From: Clostridiales bacterium | GTDB lineage: Bacteria > Bacillota > Clostridia > Peptostreptococcales > Anaerovoracaceae | Direction: 5' to 3' | Assembly (NCBI GenBank): GCA_009776955.1 | Contig: WRMW01000002.1 | Coordinates: forward strand, 1 to 64,000 | DNA: 64,000 bases | In this document: piece after piece, positions 22,001-25,212 of the stretch | How positions within the stretch are numbered: the stretch's first letter is position 1 | Layout: every line of letters starts with the position of its first letter | Notes under the pieces: generated by a model | Told to the model about the DNA's origin: nothing | What the model saw: the letters and a program-made list of their open reading frames with translations, nothing else | Database searches by the model: none | Program-made: the position numbers and the translations under genes

Positions 22001-22547
22001 TCCACAATTCGCCGTAGGCTCCGAGGTTTATATCGTTCGTGAGCCTGATGACTTGGTCTTCAAAACTGTATTGTGAAATCCCCAGTGGAAGGTCCGGGCC
22101 GCCGTTGACTATGAAAGCAAGAGCAGCAAGCTGGTCTGCCGTAGCTATTTGATAAGTTTCCTCGCCAGGGCCGGAGAACCAGCTGAAGTCGAGCATGTCC
22201 AGCCCAGAGCTCATCGGCTCGAGCAGACCCATCATCTCGATGATCTCTTCTTCGTCTTCTTCTTCCGGCTCCTCTATGGGAGGCTCTTCTGGGTCTTCAG
22301 GAGGCGTAGGCTCAGGCTCGTCGCCGCCGGGCTCACCGGGGTCATCGCCAGGGTCGCCGCCCTCTGGCTCGGACGGCTCGCCGCTTTCTGGCAGCTGCTC
22401 CTCGGTGCCGGGCGCGTCATCGCCGGACGCATAGACCGTGCTTGCGTTCAAGGGCACCATGGTAATCGCCAGAGCGAATACCAGCACCCAAGCCATCACC
22501 CGGGTGAAGATCCTGCTCCCTATTAACGATAATCCATTCTCCCTCAT
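1..22547 (-). CDS. Giant secreted GLUG/Ig-like repeat surface protein, partial (no stop in window)
   Basis: A single frame stays open from an ATG at 22547 to the left edge, at least 7,515 codons. I checked the frame at the start, near 18000, 15000, 10983, 8000 and 4983, and at position 3. A GAGGAG ribosome site lies just upstream. The N-terminus has a basic stretch, a hydrophobic segment (AWVLVFALAITMV) and a likely cleavage after residue 40, so the product is exported. Then come an acidic Glu/Pro/Gly linker, eleven GLUG-type units (about 22.2-8.0 kb), three short beta repeats (about 8.0-7.3 kb), an FN3-like segment, and repeated He_PIG-like Ig and YDG-like domains to the edge. Proteins of this build are usually surface adhesins or matrix proteins; that role is inferred. 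The C-terminus and any LPXTG or SLH anchor lie outside the window. Confidence 0.9.
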   Translation of the reverse strand, partial: MRENGLSLIGSRIFTRVMAWVLVFALAITMVPLNASTVYASGDDAPGTEEQLPESGEPSEPEGGDPGDDPGEPGGDEPEPTPPEDPEEPPIEEPEEEDEEEIIEMMGLLEPMSSGLDMLDFSWFSGPGEETYQIATADQLAALAFIVNGGPDLPLGISQYSFEDQVIRLTNDINLGAYGELWNEGRGWIPIGDGGTVDAVFKGYFDGARTRSGGRITARYDITGLYIDDTITGRRQYNGLFGYIDGGVVEGLRIVNADIKANADGTAYVGGVAGLVEGSGALVDWNVVTGSVSYTGTSDEARVGGLVGEVRSSNATVNAGISEAAVSGRQYVGGVAGFVGSSGRADHSYSTGMVIGTGNNVGGIAGMVSGGRVFSTWSISAVRGLSNVGGIVGQAASGATVERSAALNTSVLSVTNADTVVGRVAGASSGALSNNIGFSGMDLRHGVDATTYTGGTTKIPGATASETGVDGASRNATSLQVVGGFPAQFIQYPWGYAYGALPGIGLNVSYPMPSHLIPTSGEPNNLWYYQNPNASVFTISTAADLAGLAELVNDEGIAFAGRTLNLIDNIDLTLYGAAWNGGRGWSPIGISTTNMFRGVFNGNTYTVTGLYINDITAPQRAYNGLFGYVGTGGAVRNLNVQGASVVSNNAGASYLGIIAGFITGAGSQIEGGSVTGSIAYTGASDDARVGGVVGMAQSGTAIENVSSAATVSGRSGVGGVAGELSAATVSGSSSTGAVSATSAGAGTGVGGVAGIVGGSGSRVESSYSTGAVTSIGSQVGGVAGNVTGPNAVISGSSATGNVGGAAQVGGAVGHVGAGGKVEYSYSMGAVTGTGNGVGGVAGFIVGGGAAGEANNGAAIGNWSTSSVQGADYAGGVAGQLGSANAIVRQNAALNPSVARTAGGTGNLGRVAGSAGALTDNIAYADMQISKAVAPSPTGVDGTSRGGASVQILAAFPSWTEGGIPVGFGISPWTYEAGSLPGHGAAVPMPPHLAITAGKPNAIWYGRNPSLTTFTIATADELAGLAEIVSDGLVDFDGQTVILASDISLGSYGSGWNAGKGWLPIGTGEHPFAGTLNGGGYTITGLYINDASAPQRECNGLFGHITGGRVVDLRVEGANITFSSAVAPAVSCAGIIAGVIEGAGAYIEWSFVTGTVSYAGTNDNVRIGGIAGQVQAGASLTEVGSAATVNGRQYAGGVAGYVTGGGSVDNAYATGNVTGAGSNVGGIVGYIDGGVVVAAWASGTITGADRVGGVAGQVGTGGSVSSSAALNQGVVATAANPANFGRVAGNATGLSGNIAFDAMTYSKQTFTPGDATIEGASRGRGALQGAGGFPEPLVTFPWTYSTGSLPGLGTAMPMPAHLGLLPGTPDSQWYYQNPTASGYTITTADQLAGLAEIVNSGETDFSGKVITLAANIELHIYGASWNGGKGWIPIGLDADTPFSGTFNGSLRTIAGLFINDTSTGQRLYNGLFGYVNNGAVIQGVRLENANIRANAPGGDSYVGGVAGYIVDSGTQIENSTVTGLVSYTGTNANARVGGITGEMQDSSIVTGSRVTATVEGVGYVGGIAGRVRTNSAIRESHTTGNVTGTGAYVGGITGRIGLISATAGVATETGIVEDCYSTGYIRSDGDYVGGIAGSVNGSGGNAPLRRSYSTGAVRGANNVGGVAGRVETNNTIVDDCYSMGDIIATGTRAGGVVGWLYGLTQNNTGLTLNGQVRRSWASGSVQANDYVGGIVGDISGNGMVVDCAALNRSVIKRNNAVANLGRVVGSAPATQGPGGNAARISGNIAFEDMDIRYNGTAGAPKTPASGLTEVDGLNRGKGDLKEASGFTTSNSWFTSREANPGSPWYYLPEALPGLGAPVMPMPAHLVGDGPRTLWYYLDPSADVFTITNADELAGLAKLVNEGIDFDGKTIDLVANIDLSYYATTNASWEDGRGWTPIGGANFADAAANPFRGTFEGNGHTISELSIDDDRTATATTRRRHGLFGYISGGASVRNLNVQGTSITWAPNFPGRIGMVVALAEGAGTVIEGCSATGTITYTIAANTTTRTGGIVGSLDTGAEARNVWSGVDITGRQQVGGVAGYVDNGSAVISSWASGTMQGALNVGGVVGQVATGGSVTGNAALNISVFKTGAGVAGVGRVSGTGSAAELSENIAWSAMNIRVGATSATTGTIKTPLAPTYTGLDGQSMDVLILHTPLAFPAGFGQAPWVYEMGMLPGLGAGVAMPTHLAYSGYDPSKFTWLGTDPSATSFSITTAVELAEFAELVNGGFPFIGLTVNLANPISLSAYGSGKGWTPIGTSAAASFQGTFNGTGHAITGLYINDVGSAQRDYNGLFGYINNNAIVRNVKVENATITFDAAGANARGGIVVAVADVSSIIENSQVVDSTISYTGTSTTSGYTGGLVGEVRAGSVVRNSFSTGEVNGRNNVGGVVGYINGAGSRVYNTWSIATVSGAQGVGGLAGAIAAGAGGVADSAALNESVTATANGAANVGRVTTNAVGLFGNVAFADMDIFHNATTPKPTTSSETGVDGADRTGQVLQGPGAFPGALRQPPWVYTAGSLPGLGEPFPMPDHIIAEDDPAILTIATAAELATFAASVNGGDSFLNRQVILAADIDLGSYPNWTPIGLNGTTPFRGIFDGNGRTVTGLTINATTQHAGLFGYIGDNGYVHDLVIENANVALTYTGAGDSYVGILAGYVNAARIEDISVSGTVSTTTATAHIGGIVGHMQGTGVTLARGVSEAAVSGVANVGGIAGYVNAANATIENSYSTGAVMGTGTNVGGIVGYIAGTTARVNNSWSISYVRGNDYVGGIVGRVDAGGGVANSAALNPAVLKIADAAANHGRVAGNNVGLSNNIAFVGMQARYNNTNAADPTVGTPRTITNNAANTDGANRTSENLREGGQYPAQLTQHPWTYAAGFLPGLNGVPYEMPAHIRSQPGQPDLWWYNKNPDATVFEIWTADELAGLSQLVNGTPAINFSGRTINLMDDISLYDYRYDATPNTFFGAKGWNPIGVLAAAPFRGVFDGGGFTISQMTINDNANYRAHNGLFGYIGTGGKVQNLSLTGVYIVSNATAATQMSAGVIAGVVNGVGASITDCHAEGEIYLSVSTNQTNPRVGGIVGQVQAAATVVDCTSDVIVRGGRYLGGIAGQVMGQNSAIRGSTATGPVTGNTNIGGVAGWLNNGVIENSQATGTVTSTQAAAAANYVGGIAGLVDAGGRVETSFFSGVVTALGDDIGGVAGRVTGAGSTIRSSGSTGNVTGRSNIGGVVGYVAAVVVQNSYSTGRVMGSGTAVGGVAGQINGAAARVNNSWSTSYVRGENNVGGIVGNNAQGGVTNSAALNSDVLRITNTNSGYGRVVGLQGGTNLSGNVAFGGMNIRYGNTNPNVDNPLFGTPKTITTTATMTQVDGETRNKGALQWGPAYPGVLRQVPWIYEPGYLPGIVEPIEMPAHLMLSPGDPDDGWYYQSPTSNSFMIYTADELAGLAVLVNGSPAINFSGRTVTLMADIDLSDYGLGASAWNGGRGWIPIGRNANDANAVSATNRFQGTFNGNNKIVAGLYINDTATGQRQYNGLFGYVTGGGRVRNLRVEDASITFNHAGTAQQPAYGGIIAAWLDGAGSMIDGCYVSGTINYSAATNNVRVGGVVGYVGANGSIENSVSEADVNGRNYVGGIAGIITGTNATIRGSRVTGTVSGAISDVGGIVGRIDTGGSVESCYFSGTVSGAANDVGGIVGRITGAGTSVQSSASSGDVSGAANVGGVAGYVNTPAIVRNVYSTGDVTGTGASVGGVAGQLNGATARVENSWSISRVQGANNVGGIAGQLATNAGVVNSAALNEFIIKTTATEANLGRVVGNISGTATTGNVGFAEANVTHGGTQKNIVSGGTLADGEDRSRTTLQGASGFPSQLRQSPWVYAIGFLPGHGEAYPMPEHLMLFEGMPDSRWYHQNPNASRFIISTADELAGLAELVNGTPSITFLGKTISLIADINLSSYGLGASSWNSGRGWIPIGTNTPVAARFQGTFEGNENVITGLYIDSTGAGQRAYNGLFGYVSGGGRIHDLTVRNANITFNAGGTSYGGGIAGYIEGAGSAIEGGGASGAISYTGTSADARVGGLAGQIGVGVAITGSRSSAVVSGNSNVGGVAGYVTGTNARILNTRATGASSGTGSYIGGIAGYVGAGGRVETSNASGAVSGGSDVGGVAGYVTGGSSAVRTSYFTGTASGAGRIGGIAGGIADGAVIENTWVDGSVAATASDAGGVVGNVTGTGSRVSNSWATGGIQGTSYVGGIAGQVGAGGSVTNSAALNTNVNSTSGSALIGRVAGNATGLTNNIGFSLMDISKVTLDPNESGADGVSRSRPQLQESSAFPLQLRINPWVYAAGLLPGLGEPYSPMPEHLRIVPGEPNDQWYYQNTNAPSYIIRTPEELAGLAMLVNDGVFGFTGRTIFLGADINLSIYGSGAAWNDGKGWIPIGTAANPFSGTFAGSLSGNEYTITNLFINADTGAYNGLFGHIADGRVQNLKVEGANITHNVTGTTYAGIIAGLVTGPTAAITGSSASGVITFGNNANARVGGIVGQLQGGAAITNTSSAATVGGANLNNGGGIAGFVTGSGTVISGSDSSGAISGVTGIGGIAGRVEAGALIENCNPTGSVTGTGAGAANTVGGIVGIITGSGSAVRGSFTKIPVTGINNVGGVAGRIEAGASVEDSYSMGAVNGTGSSIGGVAGLVTGAGSSVKHTWSASSVQGNTFVGGIVGQVAAGGSVTDNVALNERVFIASGATSIGRVSGNGTGLANNGAFADMDINTVVVPGAALPDGLSRTAASLRNGTAFPEHFRTNAPWAYMPDYLPGLRNDIVVPPDYLGLSYEITLEVYKDGDLWPDHNRDLKLVQTFNEGLIVIIELLEGVDIMTAAVPGGSWTVYEGDYNTGLVIEDDGTIELHYHTATLSVKRDGMPWADHGKDFELRMSGYESIMRAGMTDAAAGTVEAGVLNGTWKVYVGGAYSGIDIVINDDVGSAEIDFQTASLNVNLDGNPWDGHGKSFTLKLSGDESVVWPMVGTGSTVSAGVDGGIWKVYEGSVYTGIDIDTDNPPGSADIDYFTIGFSLTAEAGVTGSISATYGGAPISSGAVVLSGGVLVITATASSATADGFRYVWHDAIEDEPINGDVGFANRHTRVVETTVGITCTVRGVIAPIITTSSLPNATVGEAYSELLAATGDEPIEWSLVVSPQFPIPAGLEISEDGEIFGVPIQNGRFTFTVAAENEGGKSTRGVTITVESAAISGTVEITGDAIYGETLTAVPDNIVGTLSYTWMIANGGGFADTPITTTSVPTYQINVDTAIGHGIYVIVSSDVSQGTVRSAATAPVARRTSPQTPDAPTMASRTVGSIVLNTIQYAEYRIYTGAGMNDDDDWQDSASFMNLAPNTAYLFQARIKETAVQDGSPISAVSEPIYTDRALLTGQVTVTGSFVYGEGLTAATAGLGTLPAGLPLGDPSYEWRSYATLTGGTFQIIHSGAADAGGAEYELQAADVGRYITVAVTTSETSGVRETTPRQLVAPRTLTITQGGYGVTKVYDGTNSPGTGSGTLGGLDGVINNDDISIVAVPGNYTGVDVGSAYTVTATISLEGTPATAYVPASPTLTITGASITQLDLTVERGTYTVTKEYDSDTTPGTGNAALLIVDTIVPADVGIVTVADEPAAFTSAAVGNYTINVGISLAGNPVKVANYNLLTTTLTGVPASITTKSVTVTQGGYNVSKVYDGTNDAGTGAGLLGITGIEDVTVTVVPTPRDFGTSNVGSTHTVTIDLALDGAGSGNYSLTNDTITLTNASITQRPVTVLVGDFEVRKEFDGTVSAGTGDEALLDVAQDAGVGIVQTDESYVWVSAAADSYPSLNSGNVGSYTVNVTLSLAGDSARIANYDLQTLTLTGVPAFIDTAKLDVEHTVHVQYDDVRDYTESLADLLLDYAISSDTPLFGTVAVVDSYNILAGVPVVSGGNLTFGIANNLDDTYTGREAVITIPVSGLHNYHGAEIHVIVAVTDSAPPVIMTESLPDAAVGAPYNVTGVLLDAIGTKPITWSLVSGTGSLPDGLILNPSTGIISGTPTMQAAGTFSFTVRATNQYGDPVQSGSHDMPLSIELSIAKLSGDITIGGFTDAPQYGDTLTVQGTAALTSDIAGVNIGSLSYQWYRNGTAIAGETGATYTLGPDDIDALITVDVRSANTDPDYPRLSPAVGPVSGKQLLSTDIVGSVSAAGRTYNGNADATGLALADIVSGLEIEDEGKVFIIVNEAVFDNRNVGNGKTITITDWELDGDASGGYALPALPFTHTGLSANITQATLTSIDVTATSRAYNGDVDVVVNIAPLTADNGVMSNTAGTLDDVTLDLVDAEFADPNVANGISIIYSWELGGTDAGNYEPPDVTNYPRTANITRAPLPTLQNIPKTVQYDDHGQQEVTDAELAAIVAAHLAAGDTPVFTLGTITGINASLIASHAYTGGRLTFSIDTTLSSADSGRSVTIPMNVTGFRNYENGIVNVVVTIADDAPPTIIIENNNLQSGTVGLVYAPVELQARGTRPITWSQSSGNFPPGLVLRSDGTIDGTPTTAGEFIFTVLAENEYSGGAGYDFGDFRIVVGRANLNGTPVVSGYTGSPQYGDELTVTGTFTPSVAGVNIGTVTYQWHRGGVEITGATGTTYTVTGDDIGSTIHVTVTAENTNGTLTSAPTLAATPRAVSVTQGDDYTLTKPFDGDATATTDHEVGAPVATGLLSADIYNEVNNTGGVRVVTAPVSFSGSNVGTHTALVNLSLDGNGEGLYRLGAMAGGVFTPQTSLTVTGATITAGTLELDETADTHYEAERNPSERPRTIDLAQLFAISDYAVSGDNPVYVLVPDGIDDPQNILASGTAVSSVGVLSFDVASGLTASSIGDTADIAVAVTGLNNHSAVTLTLTIRLVDDAPPYIVTSSLPAGIVGAPYDSTGVQLVATGTRPITWGVSSGALPVGLSLDAATGLISGTPTSQTAGPYTFTIMATGRAGTPQAATHTRSFTIDISASALEGEISIDGDAVYGGILTIVEDVPVGPADPGVVPGTITYTWYRGGVAISGATGATYTLGAEDIDSAIHVVITAANCTGSVAASAVGPVARRQLAPTDISVSIEPSKVYDGDIDATSMVEATIATGLLTDDIGNVTIEIIEAEFANANAGADKPVTIVEWELDGSAADCYILPSLTDANAHFGLSAEIEKATVAPIEHGPIEIHYQDSGTRQLVALASLVSEYAATGGTAAYAPGAPTGDPVIVVTGPVPQPPSMTNTSDLRFNIIAGLVEPDNIGNTATIPVTVSGFTNYENIAINVVVEIVDRAPAAITTTSPLPAAWVGADYEVQLEATGTQPITWNHIGGNLPPGFSLGSDGNVSGAPVPGTSMPPYTWTYAFNVSAYNIYNTLPSMTSFTIAVSMAALAGAITIEHGRSGAPQYGDELGIGGLDALRAVASPGGQTIPGVDLTDRAYQWYRGGVAIPGATGTTYTLTGDDIG
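7290..7980 (-). repeat. Three short beta repeats of the KDGxPWxDHGK type
   Basis: Between the GLUG array and the Ig-like region, a module of about 80 residues occurs three times, at roughly 7.93, 7.70 and 7.46 kb. Shared features are (K/R)DGxxWxDHxK, a following LxxSGxES segment, a Gly-Thr-Trp-Lys-Val-Tyr-like turn (WKVYxG) and a closing YxGIDI with acidic residues. I do not match it to a named family with certainty. It resembles small beta-sandwich spacers in Bacillota surface proteins. Confidence 0.65.
8000..22190 (-). repeat. Eleven tandem GLUG-type units inside the giant surface protein
   Basis: The unit recurs about every 1.0-1.55 kb. It opens with WYYQNPxAxxFxIxTA then ELAGLAELVNxG, seen near 22150, 20960, 19520, 18420, 16890, 15800, 14790, 13690, 12130, 10700 and 9310. 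It continues with DIDLSxYG, W(T/I)PIG, GLYINDxxxxQRxYNGLFGY and several GLUG-like turns (VGGVAGxV, xNSYSTG). It then has an SAALN...GRV(A/S)G segment and closes with PWxYxxGxLPGLG and MPxHL. Units near 15.8, 14.8 and 13.7 kb are shorter and have fewer GLUG turns. GLUG motifs are known from bacterial surface and IgA-protease-like proteins and are expected to form a right-handed beta solenoid; that fold is inferred. Confidence 0.85.
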
Positions 22548-22756
22548 TGTTCTCCTCTACCCTTGTTTTTCAGTCCACATGAAACCGAACGGCAAAGTAC
22601 ACCGCAAAATACATGGGAGTGCTGATGGCGCATCTCCCTCTCATGCATTATGTTACCACATTACGCAGGTTTTAAACATATATAGCAAAGGTTTTTTTTA
22701 TAACACTTTTGTTGCTGTTTTGTGACATTTTATGTTAAAAACTCAAGGAAATTTCG
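22548..22756 (-). promoter_or_regulatory. AT-rich leader region upstream of the giant surface gene
   Basis: These 209 bases separate the dusB stop from the giant gene start. The dusB-proximal half is strongly AT-rich and contains several -10-like strings (TTATAA, TAATGT), but I find no well-spaced sigma-70 promoter and no clear rho-independent terminator for dusB. The GAGGAG ribosome site of the giant gene sits at the left end. A separate promoter here is likely but unproven. Confidence 0.35.
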
Positions 22757-23686
22757 CTATGAAAAATACGCGTCGGCAGCAAATTCCCCGACCTCGCGAA
22801 CAAGGGTTTTTAGGTCTTGTATTATGTTAACCTGAGCCCTTAGTCGAGCGGAGCCGGGAATGCCCTTGAAATACCACCCGGCATGCTTGCGCATTTCGAG
22901 AACGGCCATTCTCTCGCCTTTGTGCTCCGCAGTCAGGCGGGCATGGCGAATAAACATTTCGACTTTGTCGCGGGTCGTGGGCAAGGTGCGTTCCCCATCT
23001 ATATTTTCGTTGAAAATCCAAGGGTTTCCGAGTGCGCCACGCCCAACCATCACATGGTCGCAGCCCGTCTGCTCCACCATTCGCGCCGCATCTTCCCGCG
23101 AACATACGTCCCCGTTTCCGATGACCGGAATCGAAACGGCAGCCTTGACTTTCGCTATCACGTCCCAGTCCGCTTTTCCGCTGTAATATTGTTCGCGCGA
23201 ACGTGCGTGCACGCAGACCATCGAAGCCCCTGCATTTTCGAGTGTTTGGGCGACCTCCACAGCATTGATGTTTTCCGCGTCCCAGCCGGATCTTATCTTT
23301 GCCGTGATAGGTTTTTTTGTTTTTTTGCACATCGCTCCCAAAATTTGACCTGCTTTTTTGGGATTTTTCATCAAAGCCGAGCCATCGCCGTTCTTGACGA
23401 CCTTTGGCACGGGGCAGCCCATGTTTACGTCGATCAATACGTTTTCCCTTTCGTCCAGGGCTTCGGCGGCGAATGCCATCACCTCCGGGTCGGAACCGAA
23501 CACCTGAAAAGCGACCGGCCCTTCCTCTGGGCATGTCTCCAGCAATTCGCCCGTCTTCCTGTCGCCGTACCAGAGAGCCTTTGCGCTCACCATCTCCGAA
23601 TATACCAAGGCTGCGCCGTTTTCGTGGCACAGCCTTCTGAATGTCTTATCCGTGATTCCCGCAAGCGGCGCGAGAAACATTTTCAT
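22757..23686 (-). CDS. dusB: tRNA-dihydrouridine synthase
   Basis: FMN-dependent enzyme that reduces uridines to dihydrouridine in the D-loop of tRNA. The sequence shows the TIM-barrel start [10 protein letters not shown], the catalytic loop NMGCPVPKV with its cysteine, the Lys of TAKIRSGW, the [11 protein letters not shown] segment and the FMN phosphate loops NGDV and [10 protein letters not shown]. The length of about 309 residues is normal. The frame extends to a TTG at 23698 that overlaps the coaX stop. The AAGGA motif touches that TTG directly, so I prefer the ATG at 23686, with a spacing of about 12. It is the last gene of the coaX transcript. The subtype (DusB versus other Dus) is inferred from overall similarity. 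Confidence 0.92.
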   Translation of the reverse strand: MKMFLAPLAGITDKTFRRLCHENGAALVYSEMVSAKALWYGDRKTGELLETCPEEGPVAFQVFGSDPEVMAFAAEALDERENVLIDVNMGCPVPKVVKNGDGSALMKNPKKAGQILGAMCKKTKKPITAKIRSGWDAENINAVEVAQTLENAGASMVCVHARSREQYYSGKADWDVIAKVKAAVSIPVIGNGDVCSREDAARMVEQTGCDHVMVGRGALGNPWIFNENIDGERTLPTTRDKVEMFIRHARLTAEHKGERMAVLEMRKHAGWYFKGIPGSARLRAQVNIIQDLKTLVREVGEFAADAYFS

Positions 23687-23694
23687 ATTGCCGC

Positions 23695-24483
23695 TCAATC
23701 CTTCTTGTTCTTGTCGTAGATATATGACAGGCCTTCGAGCGTCAGCATCCTGTCGACCACGTCTATGCTGCCCGTACCTCTATGCATCAAGGCCGCCAGA
23801 CCGCCCGTCGCAATGACGCGTACCGGCTCTCCGCTGCCGTCTATCTCTGCAAGCTCTTCTTTTATACGGGCTGCAATATACTCCACCATGCCTCGATGCC
23901 CGTAGACCAAACCCGACTGCATGCTCTCTATCGTGTTCTTGCCAATTGTCGCGAGAGGCTCGTCTATCTCGACGCGCGGCAGTTTCGCAGTCTTCTCGAA
24001 GAGCGCCTCCGAGGATATCTTGACGCCTGGCGCGATGGAGCCGCCTATGTATCGCCAGTCCTTTGTGCATGCGCAAAATGTGGTCGCGGTGCCGAAGTCG
24101 ATGACGATGAGCGGGCCTCCGTATTTGTGCAAGGCCGCAACCGCGTTCACTATGCGGTCGGCGCCTACCTGGGTCGGGTCGTCGTAAATAATCTCGAGCC
24201 CGGTCTTGATGCCTGGCCCGACCACCATCGCCCGCGTGCCGAGATATTTCTGCACCATGTTTTGCAGAGAATAAAGCACAGGCGGCACAACTGTTGAAAT
24301 AATGACGTCTTTTACATCGGAGAGTCTCAGCCCTTCAAACCCGAAAAGCTGGTTCACCACCATCGCATACTCATCAGAACTGCGATGGTGCATGGTTTCC
24401 ATGCGCCAGTCCTGAACAAGCTCGCCGTCCTTGAAGACGCCGAGCACCATGTTCGTATTGCCTACATCAAAAGCCAGAAGCAT
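23695..24483 (-). CDS. coaX: Type III pantothenate kinase
   Basis: Phosphorylates pantothenate, the first step of coenzyme A synthesis. Type III enzymes belong to the ASKHA fold and are not inhibited by CoA. Visible motifs are the N-terminal phosphate loop [19 protein letters not shown] with the substrate and cation residues, DFGTATTF and GGSIAPG. The 262-residue length is typical. A GGAGG site lies 8 bases before the ATG. It starts 21 bases after the biotin carrier gene and its stop abuts dusB, so it is probably cotranscribed with the CoA-ester enzyme genes upstream. A functional link through CoA supply is possible but inferred. Confidence 0.95.
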   Translation of the reverse strand: MLLAFDVGNTNMVLGVFKDGELVQDWRMETMHHRSSDEYAMVVNQLFGFEGLRLSDVKDVIISTVVPPVLYSLQNMVQKYLGTRAMVVGPGIKTGLEIIYDDPTQVGADRIVNAVAALHKYGGPLIVIDFGTATTFCACTKDWRYIGGSIAPGVKISSEALFEKTAKLPRVEIDEPLATIGKNTIESMQSGLVYGHRGMVEYIAARIKEELAEIDGSGEPVRVIATGGLAALMHRGTGSIDVVDRMLTLEGLSYIYDKNKKD

Positions 24484-24504
24484 GGGAGCGCCCTCCCCTT
24501 TCGC

Positions 24505-24927
24505 TTATTTTACCGAGAACAGCACGTCTCCCGCATTGACCGAAGCGCCCTTGTTGACCGCGATGGCGTCGATGGTGCCGCCTGCGGGCGAAACGATCTC
24601 GTTCTCCATCTTCATGGCCTCGAGGATAAGCACGGTCTCGCCTTCGCCGACCGGGTCGCCGGCTTTTTTGACGACGTTGAGGACTGTGCCGGGCATGGGG
24701 GCCTCGACGGTGGTCGCGCCAGCCGACGGAGCTGCTGCAGGAGCCGCCGCAGGAGCGGGAGCCGGAGCTGCTGCCGGAGCAGGCACAGGAGCCGCCGCCA
24801 CAGGGGCGGGAGCCGGTGCGGGGGCGGGGGCGGGAGCCGCCGCAGGAACGACCGACGGCGCGCCGCCGACCTCGTTCACCTCGACATCGTAGACCTTGCC
24901 ATTTACCGTGATGCTGTACTTCTTCAT
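24505..24927 (-). CDS. Biotin carboxyl carrier subunit of an acyl-CoA decarboxylase/carboxylase
   Basis: The 140-residue protein carries covalently bound biotin and shuttles the carboxyl group between active sites. Residues 1-25 form a small beta start (YSITVNGKVYDVEV). A long Ala/Pro swinging linker of about 45 residues follows. The C-terminal 70 residues are a biotinyl domain with the lysine in EAMKMEN and the downstream GASVNAGDVLFSV. This matches the gamma subunit of glutaconyl-CoA or methylmalonyl-CoA decarboxylases (GcdC/MmdC). AAGGAGG sits 7 bases before the ATG. It follows the small subunit and carboxyltransferase genes, so the three form one complex. Confidence 0.92.
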   Translation of the reverse strand: MKKYSITVNGKVYDVEVNEVGGAPSVVPAAAPAPAPAPAPAPVAAAPVPAPAAAPAPAPAAAPAAAPSAGATTVEAPMPGTVLNVVKKAGDPVGEGETVLILEAMKMENEIVSPAGGTIDAIAVNKGASVNAGDVLFSVK

Positions 24928-24950
24928 TTACATACCTCCTTGTTTTATGA

Positions 24951-25202
24951 TTATATACGACGCATATCTATCGCTTCGTTTGTGCCCATGGCGCCCCATG
25001 CGGGACGGACGGCGGCGGCTCGCGAGAGCTTCCTTACGTGGAGCGTCTGTCTGCCGCTTCCTGTTTCGTATGCGGCGACGGCAGCCGAGAGGACGGCGAT
25101 AAGCTCCTCGTCCGTTTCGCTGGCCGCTATGCCGGCGGCGATGACGGCCGCAAGCTCGCCGTCGTCCGCGCCTTTATTTTTCTTTTTGTTGAATAGTCCC
25201 AT
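24951..25202 (-). CDS. Small delta/OadG-like subunit of the biotin-dependent decarboxylase
   Basis: An 83-residue protein lies between the carboxyltransferase and biotin carrier genes. The start at 25202 is chosen because AAGGAGG lies 5 bases upstream; a longer reading to 25256 would overlap the previous gene. The sequence has a basic start (LFNKKKNK), then ELAAVIAAGIAASE and ELIAVLSAAVAAYE, and a C-terminal RPAWGAMG. This resembles the cytoplasmic tail of sodium-pump decarboxylase gamma/delta subunits (OadG family). The usual N-terminal membrane helix is not visible, which is odd for that family. The assignment rests on context plus the tail motif. Confidence 0.7.
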   Translation of the reverse strand: MGLFNKKKNKGADDGELAAVIAAGIAASETDEELIAVLSAAVAAYETGSGRQTLHVRKLSRAAAVRPAWGAMGTNEAIDMRRI

Positions 25203-25212
25203 GCGACCCTCC

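Noticed and set aside
8000-22190. CRISPR-like interpretation of the regularly spaced repeats
   Set aside because: The repeats are protein-level, in frame, variable in spacing and hundreds of bases long; there are no short identical repeats with unique spacers and no cas genes.
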